This document shows, piece by piece, positions 48,654 through 58,872 of a DNA stretch of 64,000 bases (its first letter is position 1; every line of letters begins with the position of its first letter). The stretch comes from Hevea brasiliensis (lineage: Eukaryota > Streptophyta > Magnoliopsida > Malpighiales > Euphorbiaceae): NCBI RefSeq assembly GCF_030052815.1, contig NC_079493.1, forward strand, positions 63,736,691 to 63,800,690, given 5' to 3'. The notes beneath the pieces were generated by a model that had not been told where the DNA came from, made no database searches, and worked only from the letters and a program-made list of their open reading frames with translations. The position numbers and the translations under genes were made by a program.

Positions 48654-51600
48654 TGTCACACCCTACCCTCTGAAGGCATAACATGATCCCGTAGTGTACC
48701 TAATGAATTACCAACTCCGCTTCATCGATAACCCATTAAATACACTACAAGGGATTTTAAAAACTTTTCTTACTTGTTTTACAAGGTGAGCACTATTTAC
48801 AGTGTTAAAAACCTTTTGAATCAAGTGATAGAACTAACACATTTGAATTATTTGGAATTTTTATAAAAATTTTGGCAGAGTGCCATCTATATTTTGGATA
48901 AAATAGCTTCTTTAGAAAAACCCGTAAAAAGCACTTCAATATATATTTCCAAATCTCAACTCCAACATGTTTCTCAACACAACATATTTCTCAACTCAAA
49001 TCCATAGTAATTTTTCAAAGACTGAGATACAAGAAATATAATATAATTTTTTTTTTTACAAGTCAAAATAACTCATAATTTACTTTACAACTTTAATGTA
49101 CAATTTTAATTTACACTGCTCAAAACCAAGAACACTATATACACACAGTGAACATACATTACAATATAAAATGCAGAATATGGTATACTCAATATACCCG
49201 ATGATCTCTCAATGTAGTACTAGCAGCCTAGTCTCATCGCCTGTCGATCTGTCCACTGCGACAAAGAATGAAAGCTATCGCTGAGTAAAATTTACTCAGT
49301 GGTGCACAATAACAATTTGAAATGCGATATATAAATCTTTTATTGGCAGTTCACAAATCAAATGATTCACAATTTCATTTCACAATTTACAAAATTCATC
49401 TAACACAAATTTGATCAAATAACTGAGTAACACAATGTTGCCAATCGATAACATAATTTAGGCCGTGATGCAAATTTTTCCACACATGCTGTGTTGTACA
49501 CAACGACTAGACACACTCACCCCAATAATCGAAATCAATGAGGGAGGAAGCTAGCTGAATAATGAGTACTTATCCACACTCACTTCAGATTGGGAAGTCA
49601 AAGAGGGAGGAACATAATCACACTCACCCTAGACTGATAAGTCAAAGAGGGAGGAATATATCAACAGTGTCATGCCAAATGTGAATCAAAACAATTTCAA
49701 ATCACAATATTTCATACAAACCATAAATCAGATTTTATCTCAAAATTTCCATTTGCAAGTTGGCAATACAATAAGTTCCAAATAATATTCCCAAAAACAA
49801 AGCAATCAAAAATTATTCATAACTCATTTCTCCAAATAAATTTGCTAGTAAAAGCAGTGAATATAAAAGTATTGTGCACGGACACAATTTAAAACAATAA
49901 TATACAAAATAATCATAATTTATTTCAATTGAAAAATTCAGAAGAAATAGCTATTGTGCACAAAAACAATTTAAAATAATAACATAGAAATAATCATAAT
50001 TTATTTCAATTGAAAAATTCAAAAGAAATACTTATTATGCACAAACCTCTGATAACTGTCTCTTCGCTCTGACTCAGTGTTTTCTTCCCCTCCCTCAGTC
50101 TTTGCTAACTAAGAAACACAATTTGAAGTGTTTCAGTACTCCTTTAAACTGTCTCTAACGATAATGCTTGATAATTAATTCACTGAATTCATTTATTCGC
50201 TTAGTCAACCTACTATGTCGACCCTTGGTACATTCTAGGTAATTTAGGCTTTAATGTCATTAATATGTCACATTCGATAGTCTTTTAGGGTTGGTACATG
50301 TTACCAAATTCATTTCCGTGTATACTGCATTTTCTTGCGATTTGCTGGATTCTGGGATACTAGTTTGACCTAGCCGGACCACCTAGTTTCCTCGGTTTTC
50401 AGGTTTCGGTCAAAACTAAAAACTTGTAGATCTATGTCTTATTGCCCGCGGGGCAAAATTTCAGGTCATTCTGAGTTATGTAGACCAAGTTATGGTCATT
50501 TTACTATTGCTGGTCAAATTGCACCAAAATTGGTCACTTTAGGTCACTTCAGGTTCGGCCAGTTTTTGGACCCGAACTTGTGCAAGCTGTTTGACTTACT
50601 TATGGCCATTTCTAGGCTTTGGTGTCTTCATAAGACTTGTATATATGGGTCTTAACTATTCATGGTTAAAATTTCAGGTCAATTGGACCTGTTTTGAGTG
50701 AGTTATGGCCTAAATACTAACTGCTGCCCAAATGGTCAACTTTCAGGTCTCATTTGCACTTAATCCGGATTTGGTCATTTTTCAAGCTACCTTGCAAACA
50801 GAATTTTGGCAAGCTTCCTTTATGAAAGTTGGCACATTTTGTGCCTAGTTTCACCTCCAATTGGTCTCATACCAATTGGAGCCACACACTTAAAGTTATA
50901 GGCCTAAAACTCAAACTGCCTTATTGAAATTCTTGCATACACATCAAGCATCACTTTTAACACTCACCAAACTTAACATTCAAACCAATTCTGGTTGTAC
51001 CACAACCTAAACATAATTCACAACACATTATAGGTCATTTTGGCAGCTTACAATTACATTCAACATACACCAACAAGTGCAGAATTTTTCAATCCAATTT
51101 ACAACAATTCAGTCACGTTTTTATGCTCATTTACATGTCCCACTTCACACCACCTTACACACACTCAAACTGCCATAACAACCAACACATTTTAACATCA
51201 TTATTCCATAAACCAAGCATGAATTCCAGCATTCTTCAAGGGTTAGCAAACTGCCACAATGGTACACTTACATTCCATTACTTTCCAAGCTTTAAATTTC
51301 ATTTTACCTTTACATATACTAAGTATACATCACCTAAACAATTTCCTATACAATATACATTTAATTCACCTTTTACAAGCACAATTAAACTGCCTTCAAG
51401 GTGCTTCCATGGCTGCCAAAAGTGCACATTCCCATTCAACATCAAAACTCAAAAATTCCTCCATAAATCAAACACCCATAACATGCTTACAAACTTTAAC
51501 AAAGCAATATTCAAAAACTCAAACTTACCTATGGATGAGACTTCTAAAATCTTCACTAAACTTCTTGATTTTGGTATCAAACTCTTCCTTGTGATGTGGG

Positions 51601-52389
51601 GATAAACTTTAATGAAAACAAGTGTGGGAAAAGATGGCTTGATCATGGAGTTGTAATGGTTTGAAGGTGGGTGGCCATGGGAGGGTTTGAAAGCTTTCAT
51701 GCGGCAATGGAACTTTTAAATTGAAGAAGATGACTTGCAGATTGGTTAGTGGATTTACACCTGCCCATTGAGTATTTAATTTAATCCATAGTGGTCCACT
51801 CACCTTAATTAAACTCTATTATATGTTTTAATTGATAATTACACCATTTACTCTCCATTTTTGCTATTTATATTAGGTACCCCTAAATTAATTTTTCATT
51901 ATATTTTCCAAGTGTAATATTATTTATTTTTAATGGAAATTTAGGTCAAAAGACAATTCGATGTCAATGACCACAATGCCCTGCTCGTTGCATTGCCGAT
52001 TTTTCTGAACACCGGTTTTGTCCGCTTTTCGATTTCTCACTTTTCTTTGTACTAATTATTTAATTTTTCTTTGATATTTCTAATGATATTTATACTTCAA
52101 TAAATATTTATTCGAGTCCTAAAATATTTTCCAGGTTCCCGCGTCCAGACTAGTCAACGGTCCACGTGACTTCCTGCTGGCCACCCATCGCTAAGGTTCT
52201 CGCTTGCTTAACTTAGTTGCATTTCTATACTATTATTTTTCCTTTATTTTTCTTGTAGTTTCTTTTATTGTATTTCATTATTTAAGGTCTCCTCACTCAT
52301 ATCGAAGTGTAGTTCTAGGCATTCTAGCTGTCCGGACAACACTGGTCACCGGAACAGTAGAACGCACTATCGAACTTAGGGGTGTTACA
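48654..52389 (-). repeat. 5' LTR of the gag-only element
   Basis: 3736 bp, collinear with 42426-46169. H3 is at 48873-48885. H1 is the palindrome CTGAGTAAAATTTACTCAG (49281-49299), intact here where the partner LTR has lost bases on both sides. H4 is at 50855-50881 with a perfect 10-bp stem. A patch at 51955-52030 and another at 52130-52200 lack several bases present in the partner. Confidence 0.92.
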
Positions 52390-52580
52390 GGTTATTAGAT
52401 TCATCAGAGGTTTTCTCAATTGATTTTTCCTCTGATGGTTGTTTTTTTAATGTTCTGCCGTTCCTCAAGGTAACTGCCTTTAGTGCTCTTTGGGGTTCAT
52501 CTCTAGTTGAATTGGCAGTTTACCAGTAGCCTTGCTTGAAGAACTTGCTGGCTGCGCATTTTGGTTTTCAAACATCTTAT
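52390..52580 (-). pseudogene. Athila gag C-terminal part
   Basis: Read leftwards, the sequence encodes GKLPIQLEMNPKEH and, after a one-base frameshift, KAVTLRNGRTLKK, the conserved end of Athila gag before the protease. It continues into 42425 when the gag-only element is removed. The rest of gag would lie to the right but is cut off by the LTR starting at 52581. Confidence 0.82.
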
Positions 52581-54701
52581 TGTATCACACTTTACCCCTC
52601 TGTAAGGCATAACATGATCCCGTAGAATACCTAATGAACTACTGAACTTCACCTATTGATAACTCATTAAGTACCTTAAAAGGGATTTTAAAATCATTTT
52701 CTTACTTTTAGAAGTGGTGAGCATTTTCTAATAGGTATTAAAACATTTAATTAAAGTTTGAAACTAGTTAAAATTTTTGTCCCTTTTTATTTTTTCACAA
52801 ATTTTATAAAAATTTCGGCTGAGTACCGTCTATATTTTGATAAAATAGTTCTTCAAATATCTAAAGAAAAAAACACTTCTAATGATTTATCTCATGAACT
52901 TAACAACTTCAACATCCACCATAACAAATTTCAACATCATTTCTTAAATTCCAAAATTCAAATCAATAATTTCCAATTCAAAGATCATCCAAAATATTAC
53001 TAAGTAATTTCATTGAAATTAAAACAAAATACTTTGATTCATATTTCATTAAAGTTAAAACAAATTACATTAGAAAAATCCAAACTAATATTTAATACAA
53101 GCTTTATGCAACTGCTCATGACCATTTCTTACATTTACATACATTACATATATCAAAATAATTTTAATAATCAGGGTATATTGTAACACCCCTAAGTTCG
53201 GTAGTGCGTTCTGCTGTTCCAGTGACCAGTGCTGTCCGGACAGCTAGGATGCCTAGAACCACACTTCAATGAGAGTGAGGAGACATAAAATAATGAAATA
53301 CAAGAAAAGAAAGTACAAGAAAAACAAAGGAAAAATGATAGCAAAGAAATGTGATCAAGTTAAACGAGCCGGGAAACCTAGCGATGGTGATCAGACGGGA
53401 AGTCACGGCGTGGACCGTTGACTAGCTCCTCGACTGCGGGAACCCTGGAAAACATTTTAGGACTTAAATAGAACCTTGTTGAAGAATAAATCTCATTAGA
53501 AAGATCAAAGAAAAATTAAATAATTAGTACAAAGAAAAGTGAGAAATCGAAAATGCAGATAAAACCCAGATATCAAAAATCGAACGAATCTAACAGGCAT
53601 TATGGTCATTTGACACCTCGAATTGTCTTTTGACCTAAATGTCCATTAAAAATAAATAATATTACACTTAGAAAATAAAATGAAAATTTAGTTTAATGGT
53701 ACTTAAAGTAAATAGTTAAAATCATGGGTTAATGTGGGATTAAGTGAACAATTAGATTATAAAATGATTAAATTTGTGAGTGGACAACTAATGCATAAAT
53801 TAAATACATAATAGGGCAGCTGTAACTCCACTAAACCAGCAGAAATATTCATCTTCTCCAAAGCATTCAAACTTGCCGAATTGAAGGAAAGGAGAAGAAC
53901 TCCATGGGCGTTTGCATGCAAGCTTGATCCATCCTCCATTTTCAACTCCAATCTCTTAGGTTCCTTCATGAAACTTTGTCTACACATCACAAGGAAGATA
54001 TTGACACCAAATTTGAGAAGTTTGGTGAAGGTTTAGCAAGTTACAATTAAAGTTAAGTTTACATTTTTGAGAATTCCTTTGTTAAACTTTATGTTCATGT
54101 TATGGGTGTTAGTTTTGTGAAGGAAATTTTAAAGTTTAAATAGTTATTGAGATAGCCATTTTTGGACAGCCATGGGGTCACGCATTTAATGATTTATTAT
54201 GCATGTAATTGATGAGAAATAATGTTGATCATGGTGATTTAATATCCTAGTGAATTATTTCACATATATATGGTGATTTATGCACTTGGATGGGAATTGG
54301 TAAATTGTAGGGCACTTTGATGTTGAAGGACAATTTTCAGCAGCTTGGGAACACTTGAGTAAATGTATGTATTCATGGAAGTGTAGGCAGAATATTGACC
54401 TAGAAGGATTGATGGATATGTATGGAGATTGATATTGTAAAGTGTATGTAAGATTTGTAATGGTTAGGTGTGAATGTAATGGTACTTAGAACTTGTAAAT
54501 GTGAATTATATTTGGTGTGTTGAGGGTTATTGTAATCTGCCCAAAGTAATGTTAGTGTAAAGTAGAATATGCTTTTGGTAATGTACCAAAACAGATTGGT
54601 AGAGAAGTAAACAAATTGCAAGGTAAATGTGTGTAATTGATGTGTGTTAAGCAAAGTAACCAAGGGCAGTGTACATTTTAGCCAATAAGTTTAAATGTGT
54701 A

Positions 54702-54730
54702 ACCTCAATTGGTATGAGACCAATTGAGGT
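54702..54730. other. CCAATTGG hairpin (H4), perfect 12-bp stem
   Basis: ACCTCAATTGGT (54702-54713), loop ATGAG, ACCAATTGAGGT (54719-54730). Relative to the copy at 50855-50881, one base is missing from each arm, so pairing is preserved. Confidence 0.7.
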
Positions 54731-56159
54731 GGAACTAGGCACAAAATGTGCCAACTTTCATTGAGAGAACATACCAAAATTCTGCTTGCAAGGTGATGTG
54801 AAAATGACCAATTCGGATTAGGTACACTTGAGACCTAAAACTGACCATTTGGGCAGCAGTGAGTGTTTAGCACATAACTCACTCAAAACAGGTCCAATTG
54901 ACCTGAAATTTTGACCAAGAATAGTTAAGACCCATACCTACAAGTCTTATGAAGACACCAAAACCCAGAAATGACCAGAAGCAAGTCAAAAAGCTTGCAC
55001 AAGTTCGGGTCCAAAACCTGGCCGAACCAAAGTTGACCAAATTGACCAAAAATTGACCTAATTTGATACCAATTGACCAGCAATAGTATAATGACCATAA
55101 CTTGGTCTACTTAACTCGGATTGACCTGAAATTTTGCCCGCGTGCAATAAGACATAGATCTACAAGTTTGTAGTTTTGACTGAAACCGAAAACCGAGGAA
55201 CTAGGTCGTCCGCTAGGTCAAACTAGTATCCCGAAATCCAAAGAATTTGCAATAAAATGCAAGAAAACGCAATATACATAGAATTGAGTTTGGCAACACG
55301 TACCAAACCTAAAACCCTATCGAATGTGACATATTAATGACACCAAAACCTAATTTACCTAAAAGCATCGAGGGTTGGTATATTGGGTGATTAAGCAAAT
55401 AAAGGTATTCAGTGAATTGTTTAGCGAACATTATCATTAGAGGCAAATTAATTTAGCACTGAAACACTTCAAATTGTGTTTCCCAGTTAACAAGGACTCA
55501 GCAAAAGGGAAAGAAATACTGAATCAAGACCAGGAGACAAATATCAGAGGTTTGTGCACAACAACTATTTCTCTTGAATTTTTCAATTGAAATAAATATT
55601 GACTATTTGTATATTATTGTTTTAAATTGTGGAAATGTGTTTGATGAACACTTATTGATTGAAAAACATGGTGAATGGTTTGAAACTGTGAAAAATTGTT
55701 TGAATGATATTGATGGATACTTATTGATTGAAAAGCACTATAAATGGTTTTTGTGGAAATTGAAGTGAATTACGAATTGTGTTGCCATTTTGTGAATGAA
55801 ATTATAACTTTGGAAATTTATTGGATTCTTACGGATCATTTGAATAAAATGTTTGGAATTGTTTTGACTCACAATTGGCATGACACTGATACTATGTTCC
55901 TCCTCCATTAATGGGGTGAGTGTGATTATTCCTCCCTCTTTGACTTATCAGTCTGGGGTGAGTATGATTATGTTCCTCCCTCCTTGACTTACCAGTCTGA
56001 GGTGAGTGTGGATGAGTTCTCATTATATAGCTAGCTTCCTCCCTCATTGATTTCGATTATTGGGGTGAGTGTGTCTTGTCGTGGTGTACAACACGGCATG
56101 TACGAAAAAAATTGTGTCATGGCTCGAATTGTGATATTGATTGGCAACACTGTATTCTT

Positions 56160-56400
56160 CAGTTATTTGATCGAATTGTGTTATTGATTTACAAAACGAT
56201 ATTATTCAGTTATTTGATCGAATTGTGTTATTGATTTACAAAACGATATTATTCAGTTATTTGATCGAATTGTGTTACTGATTTACAAAACGATATTATT
56301 CAGTTATTTGATCGAATTGTGTTATTGAATTGCAAAACGATATTATTCAGTTATTTGATCAAATTGTGTATGAATTGGCAATACGGTATTCTTAAACTAT
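56160..56400. repeat. 47-bp tandem repeat, four full units
   Basis: Units start at 56160, 56207, 56254 and 56301, each opening CAGTTATTTGATCGAATTGTG and nearly identical; diverged half-units flank them. Other LTRs of the window have a single copy of this stretch (for example near 49420-49470 in reverse), so the expansion is specific to this LTR. Confidence 0.92.
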
Positions 56401-56560
56401 TTGACTAAATTGTGTTATTATGAATTTTGATAAGTTGTGAATTGGAGTTTAAATTCCTTATGACATCCATTGTCTTGAATTTAACTATGGTTTTACGTAT
56501 CCACTATTTATATGGTTTATGAGTTATGATTTAAAGTTGTATTTGGTTAATGTTGTGCAC

Positions 56561-56602
56561 CACTGAGACATTGTCTCAGCGATAGCTTTTTATTGCTGTC
56601 GC
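56561..56602 (+). other. LTR double hairpin (H1+H2), solo LTR copy
   Basis: CACTGAGAC (56561-56569) pairs with GTCTCAGCG (56573-56581) around ATT with one mismatch. GCGATAGC (56579-56586) pairs with GCTGTCGC (56595-56602). The inner stem is GAGAC/GTCTC here against GAGTAT/ATACTC at 5802. Confidence 0.65.
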
Positions 56603-57917
56603 AGGTAGACAGACAGATAGGGCAGCAGACTAGGCTGCTAGTACCGCAATGAGAGAGATTTGGGTATAGTGAGTATACCATTTTGTATTTTGTAATGTAA
56701 TGTATATTCACTGTATGTATATTTTGTTTTTGGTTTTGAGCAGTTGCAAATTCAAATTGTACCTTGAAGTTGTAAATTAATTATGAGCTATTTGACTTGT
56801 AAAAACTGTATTATATTTCCTTATCTCAGACTTTGAAAAATTTCTATGGAATTGAGTTGATAAATTGTTGTGTTGAGAAATGTATTGGAGTTGAGATTTG
56901 GAAAATTATTGAAGTGTCTTTTTACAGGTTTTCTGAAGAACTGTTTTATCCAAAATACAGATGGCACTCGCCAAAATTTTTAGTAAATTTCAAATAAATC
57001 AAATGAGTTAATTGTTTCACTTCAGTTCACAAAAGTTTTTAACACCTGTAAATAGTGCTCACCACTGTAAAAGAAGTAAGAAAAGTTTTTAAAAATCCCT
57101 TATAGTGTACTTAATGGGTTATCAGTAGACGAAGTTGGTAATTCATTAGGTATACTACGGGATCATGTTATGCCTTACAGAGGGGTAGGGTGTGACATAT
57201 ATAATATACCCGATAAACTTCAGAGTAGGTCGCTCCTCAATCCTCAGTAGCTCACTCTGCTGCTCCTATAGTCTCAATATCTGTGATAAAGAATAATACC
57301 ATCACGAGTACTATGACTCAATGGTGCACAACATACTAAAATACATTTATGCATAATTCAAAACACATTTATTTAAATATTGACTGAATATGAATAATGT
57401 ATACAAAACATGATTTATCAATTTTTAGTCCAAACAGTCTCATTTAGGAAATCTCAAAACAAATTTCATAAAAACATACAGTTATATCATGCCATTAGCA
57501 ATATATTCATCTCAATAGCCAGAGGCTTATGAGAAATTATATCACAAGGCTAGCTAGCTCAAATATATGGATATCCATTCAATTTCTTCTTCTACTGGCA
57601 CACACCTCAACACTTCAGCCAGAGAAAGAATTAAAAATCAAAACTAATTTCCCCCACTAGTCATGCTAGTGAGGTATTCAAATATATGGTCATGACACTA
57701 TGGTTTCAAAACTATCTTAACAATTTATCAAACATTTATTGCCATTTCAAACACAGACAAGTAAACTTTCAACAATTTAAGTCAAAAAGCATCATAAACA
57801 TTTTGCAATATAAGTAATTCATTTCATGCACTTTGTAAATGAATTTTAAAGAATATCAATGTTTTGCACAAACCTTATGCGAGTTGCCTCTTGGCCTTGA
57901 CTCGATGCCTCGGGTTC

Positions 57918-58859
57918 TGTCACACCCTACCCCTCAGTAAGGCATAACATGATCCCGTAGTATACCTAATGAATTACCAACTCCGTCTACTGATAACCCA
58001 TTAAATACACTACAAGGGATTTTAAAAACTTTTCTTACTTCTTTTACAGTGGTGAGCACTATTTACAGGTGTTAAAGACTTTGGTGAACTGAGTGAAATA
58101 ACTAACTCAATTGGTTTATTTGGAATTTCTGTAAAACTTTTGGCAGAGTGCCATCTGTATTTTGGATAAAACAGTTCTTCAGAAAACCTGTAAAAAGTAC
58201 TTCAATAATTTTCCAAATCTCAACTCCAATACATTTCTCAACACAACAATTTATCAACTCAATTCCATAGAAATTTTTCAAAGTCTGAGATAAGGAAATA
58301 TAATACAGCTTTTACAAGTCAAAATAGCTCGTAATTATTTTACAACTTCAAGGTACAATTTGAATTTACAATCGCTCAAAACCAAAAACAAAATGTACAT
58401 ACAAGGTCATACATTACAAGACAAAATGCAAAATATTGGTATACTCATTATACCAGAAATCCTCATTGATGTATATGCAAACTTAGTCTGTCACTGCTCT
58501 GTCTCTCTACCGCGACAGAATAAAGCTATCACGAGACAATGTCTCAAGGTGCACAACATTAACCAAATACAATTTCAAATCACAATTCATAAGTCATGTA
58601 AATAGTGGATACTTAAAATCATAGTTAAATTCAAGACAATAAATGTCAACAAGAATTTAAACTCCATTTGTCAATATCACAATAATTTTCCATAAGTCAG
58701 ATCATGTTTGAATTCAAAAGATAGTATATGTCAATGAGAGTTTAAATCAATTTCACAATCTCACAATACATAATAATGCAATTTAGTCAAATAATTTAAG
58801 AATACAGTGTTGCCAATTCATTCACAACTTAAGCCATGACACAAATTTCCGATCAATGC
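57918..58859 (-). mobile_element. Tekay-type LTR, start only, runs into the gap
   Basis: It starts TGTCACACCCTACCCC after GGTTC (57913-57917) and matches the first 0.9 kb of the LTR at 48654. H3 is TGGCA-GAG-TGCCA (58141-58153) and the H1 core is GAGAC-AAT-GTCTC (58533-58545). Its end is not seen, because sequence across the gap is not its continuation. Confidence 0.8.
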
Positions 58860-58872
58860 NNNNNNNNNNNNN
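58860..58872. other. Assembly gap (13 N)
   Basis: Thirteen unknown bases. The left side is about 0.94 kb into one LTR, while the right side resumes about 0.31 kb into a different LTR copy, so the join is not collinear. Confidence 0.99.

Larger units (their letters stand above)
42426..52389 (-). mobile_element. Non-autonomous Tekay derivative carrying gag only (10.0 kb)
   Basis: LTRs 42426-46169 and 48654-52389 flank 2.5 kb that holds a gag remnant and about 1.1 kb of non-coding sequence, with no RT or integrase. A perfect 5-bp duplication GGTTA flanks it (42421-42425 and 52390-52394). It sits in the Athila gag region. The LTRs are very similar apart from patches of short deletions. Its non-coding part is shared with the element at 1-6526, so the two probably belong to one non-autonomous subfamily mobilised by proteins of complete Tekay elements (inference). 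Confidence 0.9.
6527..52580 (-). mobile_element. Athila-lineage Ty3/gypsy retrotransposon, split into six pieces
   Basis: Pieces at 6527-7775, 13251-13353, 23030-23573, 27718-29797, 41811-42425 and 52390-52580 are collinear on the minus strand: gag end, protease, RT, RNase H, integrase, pol end, 3' non-coding. At each internal break the reading frame resumes once the insert and one 5-bp duplication are removed. Athila features are the protease motif ALYDLGAS, the RT motif FMDDFSVYG and the integrase tail around [18 protein letters not shown]. About 4.8 kb is visible; its own LTRs are not recognised in the window. Being the host of every other insertion, it is the oldest element here. Confidence 0.88.
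53182..57197 (+). mobile_element. Solo LTR, Tekay type, plus orientation, perfect duplication
   Basis: It starts TGTAACACCCCTAAG and ends GGGGTAGGGTGTGACA, 4016 bp. TATAT is repeated at 53177-53181 and 57198-57202. It is closest to the LTRs of the gag-only element but in opposite orientation. It contains H4 with a perfect 12-bp stem (54702-54730), a 47-bp tandem repeat (56160-56400) and H1+H2 (56561-56602). No coding content. Confidence 0.93.
52581..57917 (-). mobile_element. Tekay-type LTR, partial, interrupted by a second LTR
   Basis: It starts TGTATCACACTTTACCCC, close to the LTR at 13354 (TGTCACACTTTACCCC) with two extra bases. It runs 52581-53181, is split by the solo LTR at 53182-57197, resumes at 57203 and is cut again at 57918 by another LTR. 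The far end is not seen before the gap, so I cannot say whether it is solo or part of a larger element. Confidence 0.75.

Noticed and set aside
56160..56400. Regular short repeats considered as a CRISPR-like array
   Set aside because: The units are head-to-tail with no spacers, in plant DNA; a simple tandem repeat.
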